From Rhizopus arrhizus (taxonomy: Eukaryota; Mucoromycota; Mucoromycetes; Mucorales; Rhizopodaceae): a stretch of DNA of 64,000 nt. The position numbers were made by a program, and so were the translations under genes. Location: contig JAKZZE010000005.1 of NCBI GenBank assembly GCA_024220505.1, positions 1,572,501 through 1,636,500 of the forward strand, given 5' to 3'. Positions 19,602 through 31,221 of the stretch are shown one piece after another. Numbering within the stretch: position 1 is the stretch's first letter; the number at the start of each line of letters is the position of its first letter. The notes under the pieces were generated by a model, which worked only from the letters and a program-made list of their open reading frames with translations, had not been told where the DNA came from and made no database searches.

Positions 19602-20468
19602 TTAGGCTGTGAATTGTTGCGGAAATGCAAAGATGTTCACATAAAGAGTTATAAACGAATAATTTGATTAATGACAATCCTGTCCAAGACAGTAATCTGT
19701 TCAAAGAATTGCTGCCAGTGAGCTTTCTATATGAATCGGATGATTGTAGCAAAAAAATCATATATTGTAAACGTGTCATGATAATGTGAGATGTAATACT
19801 TGGATAGTATTAGTGTAGATAGATTTTGGCATATCGAGTTGCAGTTAGGATCCTTTGGATTTGTAAATATTTTTGAGAGCTGCTTTCTGTTTCCGGTAAT
19901 TTGCCTAGTCGACAATATTCATCTTCTACATGTGCTGTACAAGCTGTGTTGTACAAATACCTTTTGATAAAGGGGTGCAAACCATACAATTTGAAGAGCA
20001 TAATATACAGAACGGTTATTAAAGACTTTCCAAGGCTTGTTATACTTGAAATTTATGAATTTGTACTAAAGCTGAACATTATTTCTAACTGTTGATTCTT
20101 TATTGCTGTCATATTGATATCATCGTAGGTTATTTGTTCAATGAATAGACGAAATTGAAGCTTAAACCATTTAGATGATCCAAGTTGTCAAAATCAAACT
20201 TATTGGGATGAGATGATGCTAAAAATGCAAAAAACGGCTTGAAAATAATATTTGATTTTTTTGTAGAACGTTTTAAGATTCATGTTATTGCCTGTTTTTA
20301 TGCATACACAATTATATATGGTTACTGAAAAGAAAATCAAATGGATTTATGATTCTTTTATGTATTTTTACAAAAACAAGGAGAGGGGGGGGGAAAGTTA
20401 TATATGTGAATAAAGAAGAAGAGATGTGAAATAGAGAAAACATGACCAAATCGAAAATGATTGTTGGC
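19599..20468. other. Intergenic, no recognised gene
   Basis: AT-rich DNA between the LINE poly(A) tail and the phosphatase stop codon. The right part contains the phosphatase 3' flank. Only short frames without recognisable motifs were seen; no RNA gene was recognised. Confidence 0.6.
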
Positions 20469-23120
20469 TTATATTTCAACGAGGATAATCGTACAGTCAT
20501 CATAATCTTGCAGAGTCGATGCAAAAAAGCCTTGTGCACCTTCTCTATTAGCGAAATACCTTGCTGAGTAAACCAAAGTGCGTTCTTTTATTTTGCGTGC
20601 CTGTGTTTCTTCATCTGTTAATTCACGATACAATAGAGGTATACGAGGTAATTCTTTTTCTTCATTGTCAATTTTCATTGGCTCCGCAGTGTTATCTCTG
20701 TCAACAGCAGAGTGAACATCTGTTTGACTTGTTAACTGCTCTGTTTTAATTTTGCTTTTATTTTCATTTCTATCCTCAGGGTTGCAATCCTCTTCCATAC
20801 TTTCAATAACAACCCTCGCATTATCATCAGCCTTATATGAGCCCCTCCTGCTTTTTTCGTCCTTATTATGCTCGCCCTTTATATTGTCATGTTGGTTAGT
20901 ATTTTCTTTGGATGTTAATTCAATAGGTTCTTGCTCATTGTCTTTTGTGCTAGATTCTTCATCAGCCATTTCCACATCCTCTTCTTGTTTCTTGATTTCT
21001 TCATTTACAGATTCTTTTTTGTTATGCTCAATAGTTTCACCTTGAACTCTTTCTTCTTCTTCTAGTAAATATTTTCCAATCTTTTCACCATCTTCAATCA
21101 TAGGCCCAATCACTTTAGCAATCGCCCTATTTTGTCTCTCAGCTGTTTCTTCATACATGTAGTCAAACGTGCCATCTGTGCTCATAAACAAAAAGTGCCT
21201 TCGTTTTTCTCTGTGTGGGCCATTCAAGAGTATTGTGTGTTCACCTAAGGGCTGATCCTTAATTCTGATGAAAGTAACATCAGGTTCACACGATATAATT
21301 TTACGTTGTGGATCCATCTTGAAATCCAAATCACCACATGATCGAGCGACATTAAGTGAAGGAACACGATGACTCTTTGGCTGTGTTTGTGATGGTGGTG
21401 AGCTGGGTGGTTGAATAGCCGTTGTACGTACAGCACTCTGTGCAGTCCATCCATTATTAACCGCTGCTGTGGTAGGGTCAGCAGGTAATTCATCTTGATT
21501 GATTTCCTCAGAATGATTCTCTGTTGTATCAATTGCTTCAATTGATTGGTCTTGAATCGTATTATACTCCTTTGGACGAATTCGAGCATTTTTCAGGGAT
21601 ACTCGTTTTGCATGTCTGTTGCCATCTTCTTTTAACTTATCTACATCTACTTTAATGACACGATTCTGCACAGAATCAATAAATTCACCACCATTTTCTA
21701 ATATCTCACGTGCTAAATGCTCAAGATAAGGTTTATGATCTTGAGAAGCAAAAACAACGTCCATTTTGTAGTCATTATCAATTCCTAGTAATCCTCCTGT
21801 CTCAACAAGATCAGGCTTTCCGGGCGTTGGCTCGGGTGCAGAGATGAGTATTGAGCGTGAATCTCCAACGTTAACATTAATGAGCCACTCTCCTAAAAAG
21901 ATGTTCAAGATCAGAGTACAACCGTCATTATCAACATGTTCGTTGTCTTTTCTTTGCGAAAGTTGTTCTCTTTTTTTAATCAAGTATTCCTCATCCAATT
22001 CTTCAATCATAGTCTTGATTTTTGATTGAAACTCGCTTTGAACTTTGGAATCTGCAAATGTCTCAGAATCATATTCTCCACAAAGCTTTTCGACAGCTTC
22101 TGGTGTCTTGCGGACAAAGTACTCTGAACATCCAGGTCCTCCATGACCGTCAGCGAGTACAAAGAGACGTCCAATAACTTGATTGGCCTTTTTAATGTCT
22201 GTCACCCTGAATTTATCCTCACAATTAACTTTTGGAATTTTAATCTTTTCATGTGATCTAAACCGAGGATAAGAATAGCCTTTTTGTTGGACTATGGCGA
22301 AATGAGCTGCAATTGGATATTCGTTGAAGTTAATTTTATCAATGTAGTCCATGTCTGTTGTAGGGGGAGAGTAAAGCAAAGTGTAATCAGCAATGGTATC
22401 TTCCTCTTCAATCACTTGTTGATTTGCTGGCGTTCCTTCTTCTCCTTCATAATTATATCCACTGAAGCTTTACAGCAAATTGGTCAATGATAAACACCTA
22501 CATTTACAAAAATAAACACTTACTCATAGTCTTCATCAGCGTCTATTTCGACATCAGAATTATCGTCATCTTCATACCCTTTTCTGCCCTTCTTTGGTCG
22601 TTTTTTACGTTGCTTAGAGCTGTTGTAAGGTGTATAAAATGATGTTGCTTTACGTGCACGTTTCGTACCTGGGTAGGGATGTTCAACAGGTCGAAGGATG
22701 ATTGGTTCGTCAGGAATCTCGATTGGAGGCGGTGGCTCGACTCCATTCATAATCTCATTTGAGATGGCATACTTTGTTTGCCGTCCAGCTCCTTCTCTGT
22801 CAATGCGAAAAGGATCAGAAATGCGTAAATCTCTTGCCTGTTTACGTGAAGTGGAAATGATGCCTTGGATAGTACTTTTGGGAGTTTCACCTCTAAAAAA
22901 TAATTTGATTAATGGACAATGAATTACAGAAATGGCTGCAGTACCTGAGAGGCAATAAATTTAAAGCCCTGATGGCAATGACTAGTTGAGTGGCATTCAT
23001 TGATTGGTTTCCATAATGAAATAATGTTGACATTACTTTCATAAATGAGGAATTAGCCCTCAAATCCTCTGGAATGTTCAATTGGGCAAGCTCTGTATCC
23101 ACTACAGGTGAATCTGACAT
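20469..23120 (-). CDS. PP2C-family protein phosphatase with N-terminal winged-helix-like region
   Basis: Three exons (23120-22945, 22892-22524, 22467-20469; introns 52 and 56 nt) join in frame to 847 aa. The first two exons encode MSDSPVVDTELAQLNIPED, a predicted helical winged-helix/HARE-HTH-like stretch (SFMKVMSTLF, NATQLVIAIRALNLLPLRGE, TPKSTIQGIIS), a basic KQRKKRPKKGRK patch and an acidic tail. The third exon encodes a PPM/PP2C Ser/Thr phosphatase: FVLADGHGG, DGCTLILN, VNVGDSRSIL, ARSCGDLDF, MSTDGTFDYM and a final DYDDCTIILVEI. The metal-binding Asp residues are present. A long acidic, low-complexity insert lies before the last catalytic segment. The reaction is metal-dependent dephosphorylation of Ser/Thr. 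The basic patch suggests a nuclear location (inferred). The exon 2-3 join is inferred from a GTAAGT donor and frame. Confidence 0.85.
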
Positions 23121-24726
23121 TTTTTCAATTAATTATAAAAAAGCCGTCTTTCTGAATCTCCACCGAGAAATGAGAGAAAGAGGGAGGAAAAAAAATAAAA
23201 AAATAAAAAACTTTTATGACGCAAAATTTATTCTACGCAATAACCTTTTCATAAAGTTTAAGCTTTTGCAAAATAGAAGTATTTTGTAGCATTTAAGCTC
23301 TGAAATATTCAAAAGATAGTCTGTTCTACAAAGTATGCTGTACTTTTACTTTGAATTTGTACTGGTTTAAAATTATTGGGATGCATACAACGAAGCTTCT
23401 TTGATCTATACATTACCCAATATCAAAAGTTAGGATATAATTAAAAGAGGAATTTGAAGGTCAATCCTAACTTCCAAAGAATCATATCGCAGAAAAGACA
23501 AAAATAAATGAAGCGAAATGGCCTTATAAAATGCTTAGATGTTTTACCAAGGCTCATTAATAACAAAGAATCTTATAATGCACTGCTCTTTCTAGAACTC
23601 TGTTGCACCCTTTATGAAATAATTTGCATATTTTCACAATAGTAAATGTTAAAAAACTATTGAAGTAACAAGAGTAGCTCTATTTGTTTTTGTATATAAT
23701 TGGTTCTAGCTGGTTTATCAAAGACTGCTATACTTGATCATACATTTGCTCTTTGTATTTTAATTGGGTATGACAGCAGACTGAAGAAAATGCATACTTG
23801 GAAAAGAAATATGAGCAACTATGTCAAAAATAAATAAATCAAGACAAATTAACAGTGTTTTTCAGCCATCCAAATAAAGTTGTTGATTATATATCCCAAA
23901 ATGCGTCATCATTTTGAAAACTTACTACATTCTTTAACTTTTATTTCTCAATTAATTAATAAACGCAATCGTTCTTAGGTCAATGGCTATTTGCTACTTA
24001 AAAGTCTTGCATTTGAATCACTTGTTACAGTATATAAGCTAGATCTTTTTTAAAAATACAAAAGACGCTTAGCATAGACTCAAGAGCATGTTGATTGGAT
24101 CAAAGAGCGGTTAAAATTTACTGTCAGCCCTTATAAATCACAAATTAGCGTTAGAGGCAATATTACCAAAACAGAACTATGATAATCTTAGTTTTGGGTA
24201 CTGACTGTTTTAAATTCCTAATTTAAACTTCTAAAGCATATTTGATGGACATTTGAAATAAGATTAAAAGAGATTAGGATTCCTATTATCATCGGGGAAG
24301 ATTTGAAGCTGATGCTTCAAGTAGAGTAGGAAAAGGTAGGTGTTGAACTTGCTAGATATCTTGTGGTGAGTTTGAAAAAAAAAGTCAAGTAGTGATTGAC
24401 AATAAATATTACAGGAACCACAGTGCTCCTAGGGCTCATACGTGGAGTTTCACATATCAAATTGAAGTTTCAAAGCTGATCAATCAACGGGCTTTATTCT
24501 CCCAATTGGCAGTTTTTTAATAACTCCTCGCAGTTTTCAAGGAATATGAATAATAAAGGTTGTTTGTGGTGACAATTTAGACGCTAGAGCATTACACAGC
24601 TCAAAAAAGCCTTTGAATACATAGCAGGATGAAGGAATACTCTAATTATCTCTGCATATGTGGAAAATATTACAAAATCGTTAAATATGGATAAAGAGGC
24701 ATTCAAAGAAAACTAAGCAAAGTATA
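23121..24726. other. Intergenic, 1.6 kb, no intact gene
   Basis: Upstream region of the phosphatase gene followed by AT-rich DNA without a long frame. It carries no motif I can assign with confidence and may contain strongly decayed transposon sequence. Confidence 0.5.
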
Positions 24727-24772
24727 TACAGTGCGGCTGGTAAATTTTGTCCGTTCTAAAAAAATAAATGGC

Positions 24773-25283
24773 AGCTTCCGAAAAACAAATGGACTCTCGA
24801 CCCCATCTTGTGGCTACCAATGATTCATGAAGAAAGCAGTCGATGTCTACGCTGGCGTCTTGGTTGATTACCGGGTGGGGGCCCCCAAACCCTGCCCCCG
24901 TCATCCCAACAATAACCTGTCAAGACGACACGCAATTAGTTGCCTCAATACGCATCCTCGACTCTGTATGCCTGAAACAATAGCCGACCCTATATCTTTC
25001 CTTTTGAATATGCTTCCAACACGCGCATTTGTTCCCTCTAGTATCGTTTTGTCCTGGACCTGGCGATGGCCCGCTATATGTTCTATCCTCCATGAATTAG
25101 ATCAGCTACAACACGATACAACCATTCCATGCAAGACACCTCATGGCCAAAAACTAACTAAATGGATGAGACAATTTAACTAACTTCAAACGTCTCTCTA
25201 TACACCTTACTTGCTGGGCGGATACTTATTTGTTGTATATTTTAGCGCTCAAATGGACTATGAATAAATAAAATATCATGTTT
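24773..25283 (+). mobile_element. 5'-truncated LINE fragment in the left arm
   Basis: A 511-bp insertion flanked by a perfect 15-bp duplication AAAAAAATAAATGGC (24758-24772 and 25284-25298), 29 nt inside the mariner end. It encodes the ORF2 C-terminus (DPILWLPM, the CPRHPNNNLSRRHAISC knuckle, ending WMRQFN at about 25180). It has a Trp-to-stop change in the RWRLGWLPGG motif and a frameshift in the following G/C run, so it is dead. Its 3' end (GCGCTCAAATGGAC...) matches the tail of the tandem LINEs. Because the mirror arm has the same insertion, it predates the duplication of the arms. Confidence 0.85.
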
Positions 25284-25566
25284 AAAAAAATAAATGGCGC
25301 TAATATTGTAGAGGGTGTAAATCATACTTACAATCAAATTTAATCCAAACTATGACTTCAATAAAAATCAATAGCTTCCGATGTGTGTCGATGTGTGCCG
25401 GTTTCAATAGAAGTTACTGACGGTTATAATATGAAAAAAACTGATTTATTTATTTTTAATAGTTCGACAAAAGAATAAGAAATCCTGTGCCGGCACTCCG
25501 AGCCACACAATGATTTAGACAATCATAAATTTTCATACAATACTAAGAAATAAACATTGATCTTTA

Positions 25567-26124
25567 TTATGTGCTGTCGTCTAAACCGACGCTCAGCTTG
25601 GTTCGTACAGTTTCTTCTGGATGCACTATAATTATGCTGGCTTGTTCCTTGTTAAGAGTTTCATGTATACGCTCTTGTTCCTTCAATTCAACCAGCAGGT
25701 ATGCTAATAATTCAAAAACTCTTAACCAATTATATCGCTCTTCGTACTCTATTGGAACCCGCGCTGTTCGTACCACCTTGAACAGATGCTTGGTAGATTC
25801 CTCGTCATAGCTTGTTTCTGTCAAGGTGATCATCTTTTCAACAGCCTGCACACCAAAGATCTTAACCTTTCTCAACATTTCAAAGCTTGCATCCATGTTT
25901 GCCCTTGTAAATCCTTTCAGCATTGCAATGGTATTGCTTATTTGTTTGGCGGTATCGCTGATAGTGTGATCGATTTTTTCTTCATGTTGACCGCTTGATC
26001 CTTCCATTGATAACCGTTCTTTGCCTAGACAGTCGAATCCCAGACCATCACAGAATCGTGCTGTGGGTTTTTTCCAATTACTAAGATTGATTTCTGCTAA
26101 TACATGTTGTTTGGTCTGAGATTC
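25567..26124 (-). pseudogene. Truncated copy of the ERTYW-family gene (left arm)
   Basis: The minus strand encodes the last part of the protein at 27905-29278, residue for residue over the final 146 aa (MEGSSGQHEEKID to VGLDDST). The gene is cut off at the arm boundary 26124, where the gag sequence starts. It has no promoter or zinc fingers of its own. Confidence 0.85.
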
Positions 26125-26709
26125 TCCCTAATAGTAAGTTCTAATGGACTTGCAATTGATCAACACTGGATGCGCTTGGTTCCAATTAAAATGAATAGAG
26201 ACCAAAGATCCTGGTTTAATAAAGTACTAAAAGGTCGAAGCTTGAACTGGGATGAGGCTAGGTCTATCGTCGTCAATACGTACGCTACCCAAGATGTCGC
26301 TCAAATGCTAAATAATATTGATCAACTACTGACCATCAAGATGCAACAAAACGAGTCGATTGAGGCTTTTACTGACCGATTCCAAAGAATCAGACGTGCA
26401 GCAAAATGGCAAGATGACATTAGAACTGCAACTTTGTTTAAACGTGCTTTGCCTATCGCCTTGTATAAGGAAGTGTCCCACTCCTTGTTAAATTTGCCTT
26501 TGAACATGCAAGGCTCTGTTTGTAAGGTGTCCGCCAAGGCTCGTACAGTCATTTCCTCAAATATTTGCAACGATGAAGCCATGGCTGCTGGTATTACAAA
26601 ACGTAATATCATAAATCAATCATCTGCATCCCCAATTTCGTTTGTGAGTGATGCTGAAAAGTCAATGCACAATCCAAAGAATGCTAGTGGTCCAAGCAAG
26701 CAAGGCTAA
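26104..26709 (+). pseudogene. Ty3/gypsy Gag fragment
   Basis: 201 codons. The first seven residues are read from the arm; the rest is a retrotransposon Gag core: RDQRSWFNKVLKG, NWDEARSIVVNTYA, NESIEAFTDRFQRIRR, DDIRTATLFKRALP. It ends without a CCHC knuckle. Protease, reverse transcriptase and RNase H are absent; the next recognisable piece is the integrase end at 26774. It is therefore an internally deleted element. Confidence 0.75.
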
Positions 26710-26773
26710 CCTCAATTCAATCCCAGATCCAAATGTCTTCATGGTAGTGACGTATTCACAAGATCTTGCGTAA

Positions 26774-27430
26774 TCAAAGCAATGTCTGATCAATCTTCAC
26801 ATACTATCACTTTTCGGTAGTCCAAAAATTATCCAAAGCGATAATGGAACAGAATATGTCAATGAAATCATCTGTAAATTCACTGGAGTTTCTGGTGTCG
26901 ATCATCGCCTTATAACAAAAACAGACCCACTCTACATTGGGAATTATACAATTGTCAGAAAGAACCAAGGAGGAAGCTACATCCTAGTTGATGGTACTGG
27001 CGTACTTTTACCTCGAAATATTCCACCTTCACATATCAAAGTAATATCAGAAGAACAATCTGAGATATATAATGCCGAAACCGTAGTTGACCACAAAGGC
27101 ACTCCTGGTAACTGGTTATACTTGGTAAGTTGGAAAGGCTATGATGCGAAAGATGATACTTGGGAACCTGAAAAACGCTTTCACGACAACAGACCAATAC
27201 TAAAATACTGGAATCGTCGAAATGGACAACATAATGTTGAACCTAATTCAAGTAAAAAAAGGCCAAGAGAAAATCACGATAATTCTCAAGCCGTAAAAGA
27301 GCAAGAAATTAACCGTGACTGCAATAATTCAATTTACAATGTCAATTCACATTCTATCCACAGTTCATTCGCAAGTAGAATCATCAACATAAAAAACCTT
27401 TCACATGTTGCTACCTACACATTCTTATAA
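26774..27430 (+). pseudogene. Ty3/gypsy integrase tail with chromodomain
   Basis: One open frame with no ATG before the chromodomain. It runs FGSPKIIQSDNGTEYVNEII (the second catalytic Asp region of the integrase), then jumps to YIGNYTIVRKNQGGSYIL and LLPRNIPPSHIKVI (the GPY/F-type C-terminal region). A chromodomain follows: YLVSWKGYDAKDDTWEP. This is the layout of chromoviruses (chromodomain gypsy elements), which insert into heterochromatin in other fungi. An internal deletion has removed the rest of the integrase core. Confidence 0.8.
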
Positions 27431-27549
27431 TATGCACTTACGAATTACATTATTGCCATAACATATTGCTTTGCTCAATATTACACAACAGAGAACTTCA
27501 CTTACACTCGTCTTCACAATTGAACACTCATGAATCTAAATCCAGAAGT

Positions 27550-27900
27550 AGTTATGACCTAAAAGGGGGCAATGTCGTATCCAACATACTTTAAACATGA
27601 TTCATATTCAATTTATAAGAAATCAGAGTAGTGAATGCTTTTACAAAGATTTATTACAATCTTTCCTCTATTATTCGGTCATAACTAATTCCACTCTTTT
27701 TAACTCAATACAAGTTGTTTTCATATAGCTCCTGATGCAATGAAAAATAGATATACTTCAATAATTATAAACGGTCCACTTGCATAACCAGGAACAGGTC
27801 TTCATGCTAAAAATATAATTTTTTAAGTCTCATTGAATTTTATAGTCTTTTTTTTCTTTTTTAACAAACAACCAGATGAATAAAATCGTTTACGTTAAGT
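27550..27900 (+). other. Polypurine tract and probable start of a 3' LTR
   Basis: AAAAGGGGGCAATGTCGTATCC after the chromodomain frame looks like a polypurine tract followed by the TG start of a gypsy LTR. No matching 5' LTR is visible in the window, and I cannot place the LTR end. The remainder up to the zinc-finger gene is AT-rich. Confidence 0.4.
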
Positions 27901-27904
27901 AATG

Positions 27905-29278
27905 CTGCAGCTATTGCCAGCGCCAGTTGACTGATTCGACAAGATTGCGTAACCATTTATCCAAGGTTCATAAGATTCATGTTCCTTCCATCGGCATAGG
28001 AAAAAGGCGCTTCGATACCTTGTCAATTACCTATGTCAACAAGCTTGGTTATGGTCAAAATCACGTCATCAATGAAGAATACGGTTGTCCTTCATGCTAT
28101 TCCCACTTTCCCGAGATCAATTCACTACATTCACACATCCAGGAGGTACATGTGAAGCAAAATAATGAACTTGTTTCCGATGAAAGTGAAGAAGACGGTA
28201 ATGCAAACGCGACGAGTGTATCTATTGTAACAGATAGTGGTAAATCGATTGATTTTTCTGCGACACATAACATATACAAACAGCATCTTCCAAAGCTGTC
28301 AAGAGATTGTCTCAAATTGCTGGAACCAATAGTAACAGTTGCCTTGCCATCTAATAAACGTTTAAACAAAAAAATGCGTGACGAGATTACCAAAGAAAAC
28401 CAAAAACAGAGAGAATTACATACCCTTCAGTCTTTCACGCATGTACATATGTACATGTATTCCTGTTGGCTGCTTTAGAACAATCTTTAGATGCATTGCC
28501 GCGCTGGATATGGACACAGATAAACGAAGATATCGCGAATATAAGCCATGAATATAAACTTCTCCAGGCATCCAAATTCATCCTTACCACATTTGCAGAC
28601 AACTGCACACAGAAAAAGCAGCAGAAAACCAACTCGGAACGAACATACTGGATTAGGCACATAGTACATATTTTTCAATCATTTGCGAACCAAACTGGCT
28701 ATTTGCAGTTCAAGTGGTGCGAATCTCAGACCAAACAACATGTATTAGCAGAAATCAATCTTAGTAATTGGAAAAAACCCACAGCACGATTCTGTGATGG
28801 TCTGGGATTCGACTGTCTAGGCAAAGAACGGTTATCAATGGAAGGATCAAGCGGTCAACATGAAGAAAAAATCGATCACACTATCAGCGATACCGCCAAA
28901 CAAATAAGCAATACCATTGCAATGCTGAAAGGATTTACAAGGGCAAACATGGATGCAAGCTTTGAAATGTTGAGAAAGGTTAAGATCTTTGGTGTGCAGG
29001 CTGTTGAAAAGATGATCACCTTGACAGAAACAAGCTATGACGAGGAATCTACCAAGCATCTGTTCAAGGTGGTACGAACAGCGCGGGTTCCAATAGAGTA
29101 CGAAGAGCGATATAATTGGTTAAGAGTTTTTGAATTATTAGCATACCTGCTGGTTGAATTGAAGGAACAAGAGCGTATACATGAAACTCTTAACAAGGAA
29201 CAAGCCAGCATAATTATAGTGCATCCAGAAGAAACTGTACGAACCAAGCTGAGCGTCGGTTTAGACGACAGCACATAA
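27905..29278 (+). CDS. C2H2 zinc-finger/ERTYW-family protein of unknown function
   Basis: Two adjacent frames. The first (about 27905-28478) has two C2H2 fingers: CSYCQRQL...HLSKVH and CPSCYSHF...HIQEVH. A Ser/Glu-rich linker and DCLKLLEPIV follow. The second (about 28466-29278) continues LDALPRWIWTQINEDIANIS, SERTYWIRHIVHIFQSF, FQWCE-like FKWCESQTKQH, then a helical C-terminal domain ending VGLDDST. The frames overlap near 28466-28478 but differ in phase. A frameshift or an unrecognised intron joins them, and none of the candidate GTs gave a clean join. The start is also unclear because a stop lies just before the first finger. Multi-copy families with this layout are recalled from Mucorales genomes; no function is known to me. 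It straddles the centre and right arm of the composite. Confidence 0.55.
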
Positions 29279-30116
29279 TAAAGATCAATGTTTATTTCTT
29301 AGTATTGTATGAAAATTTATGATTGTCTAAATCATTGTGTGGCTCGGAGTGCCGGCACAGGATTTCTTATTCTTTTGTCGAACTATTAAAAATAAATAAA
29401 TCAGTTTTTTTCATATTATAACCGTCAGTAACTTCTATTGAAACCGGCACACATCGACACACATCGGAAGCTATTGATTTTTATTGAAGTCATAGTTTGG
29501 ATTAAATTTGATTGTAAGTATGATTTACACCCTCTACAATATTAGCGCCATTTATTTTTTTAAACATGATATTTTATTTATTCATAGTCCATTTGAGCGC
29601 TAAAATATACAACAAATAAGTATCCGCCCAGCAAGTAAGGTGTATAGAGAGACGTTTGAAGTTAGTTAAATTGTCTCATCCATTTAGTTAGTTTTTGGCC
29701 ATGAGGTGTCTTGCATGGAATGGTTGTATCGTGTTGTAGCTGATCTAATTCATGGAGGATAGAACATATAGCGGGCCATCGCCAGGTCCAGGACAAAACG
29801 ATACTAGAGGGAACAAATGCGCGTGTTGGAAGCATATTCAAAAGGAAAGATATAGGGTCGGCTATTGTTTCAGGCATACAGAGTCGAGGATGCGTATTGA
29901 GGCAACTAATTGCGTGTCGTCTTGACAGGTTATTGTTGGGATGACGGGGGCAGGGTTTGGGGGCCCCCACCCGGTAATCAACCAAGACGCCAGCGTAGAC
30001 ATCGACTGCTTTCTTCATGAATCATTGGTAGCCACAAGATGGGGTCGAGAGTCCATTTGTTTTTCGGAAGCTGCCATTTATTTTTTTAGAACGGACAAAA
30101 TTTACCAGCCGCACTG
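28721..30116 (-). repeat. Right inverted arm of the composite
   Basis: Reverse complement of 24729-26124. It contains the mirror LINE fragment (29562-30072, minus strand) between duplicated AAAAAAATAAATGGC sites (29547-29561 and 30073-30087), and the last part of the ERTYW gene in its functional context. TA follows at 30117-30118. Confidence 0.92.
29562..30072 (-). mobile_element. 5'-truncated LINE fragment in the right arm
   Basis: Mirror image of 24773-25283 with the same stop codon and frameshift. It encodes the end of ORF2 with the CPRHP...HAISC knuckle and ends at about 29662. Confidence 0.85.
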
Positions 30117-30118
30117 TA

Positions 30119-30822
30119 AATATAAATACCAGAAAAAGAAAAGCTGGAGATAAGGCGCCTAATAAAGCATGAATTTTAAGCATGAGATTTGTAGTTTTGA
30201 AAACTTGTCAATTAGTAAAAAGCATCAATAGACAATTAACTGGAGAAGCCGCAGAAAGATAATTGTTTAAGGCATCTAGATCATTTCGATAACCAATACA
30301 TTAAATGATGCAAGTAAGTTCGGGAATTCCTTCAAATGCAAATGATCCTATAATAAAAAGAATTAGAGAACGCGCTCGAACTTTTCGAGAAAAAGGGCCA
30401 GCAAGGCACGCTTTCATACAGCGAAGAAAATCAGCAGAGATTTTTTTGAAAAAAAAAACAATTGGTTATGGGGTTATTTAGACTTAGGCTTTCTTCTATT
30501 CTGAACTCAGCTGATAGTCAGAAAGTAATTTTTGGAAGCAAAAGGAAAGCTTGGTCTTAAAGTTTTCCAGCAAGTACATCATCCCCTCAGGACCAGTTCC
30601 ACTAGCCATAACAGTGACACCTGATGGTATGTTTTGGCTTTTACCCTAAATTTTTTTGCATCTCTGAATTGAACATGATCAATATCTGAACATGGGCGTC
30701 GCATTTTACAACAACAAGCAATATAGTAGTTTTCCTTTGTAATTAATACATGTCCAAGGTTGTTGTTTCTCCAGAGCAGTCACATAATGAACCAGGTTGC
30801 TAATATCGAGTATCTCTCGATG
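30119..30822. other. Intergenic, no recognised gene
   Basis: AT-rich flank of the composite element. No long frame and no recognisable RNA or repeat was seen. Confidence 0.5.
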
Positions 30823-31221
30823 TCATTTTGCTTCCAAAAAGCCAAGAGCCACAGGGTGTGATACAATTGATGGTTGATTCGGATGGATAAACCTAAAAGC
30901 AGAGGCAATAACTGATTTATACACATTTAACGCGAAATATGATAGGTATTGTGCTTTTTTTTTCAGCGGTATTGATTCTGCGAAAAGAAGAGGCTTTCCG
31001 AATGCATCTATATTTTCTTCAGATGGATCAACATCCATAAAGCTACGTACACGTAATAAAGACTCACTCCCTATTTGCTTTATTTTCTCCTGTCATTCAC
31101 TACTCAAATTAAAGTGATCGATAGCGAGCTCTTTGTCTTCATTTATATCCCTATATCTCTCCATATCAACATCAGACAAAGAAGCAAAATATTTGACTGA
31201 TATGAGTTTGTTTTCAATCAT
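30823..31221 (-). pseudogene. Unrecognised protein with one in-frame stop
   Basis: From ATG 31221 the frame reads MIENKLISVKYFASLSDVDM, 42 codons in all, then a TGA (31093-31095). It continues open through MDVDPSEENIDAFGKPLLFA to a stop at 30823. Removing the single stop would give about 132 codons. I do not recognise the family. It could be a remnant of a lineage-specific or transposon-derived gene, or the TGA could be a sequencing error. Confidence 0.35.

Larger units (their letters stand above)
24729..26124 (+). repeat. Left inverted arm of the composite
   Basis: Exact-length reverse complement of 28721-30116. The match stops at 26124 ('gagattc'), where the retrotransposon gag begins. The 146-codon frame in this arm is residue-identical to the end of the gene in the right arm. 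Confidence 0.92.
24729..30116. mobile_element. 5.4-kb palindromic composite element with mariner-type ends and 1.4-kb arms
   Basis: The ends read CAGTGCGGCTGG...CCAGCCGCACTG, each flanked by TA, as for Tc1/mariner insertions. Inverted arms 24729-26124 and 28721-30116 (1,396 bp each) pair with a constant coordinate sum of 54845, so there is no net indel between them, and they are near-identical by eye. Each arm holds a mariner end, a 5'-truncated LINE with its own 15-bp target duplication, and the 3' part of an ERTYW-family gene. The unique centre (26125-28720) holds Ty3/gypsy gag, an integrase tail with chromodomain, an LTR-like start and the 5' part of the gene. No transposase was found inside, so it is non-autonomous if mobile. 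Confidence 0.8.

Noticed and set aside
26322..26612. Minus-strand frame opposite Gag
   Set aside because: Shadow of the Gag frame; no domain.
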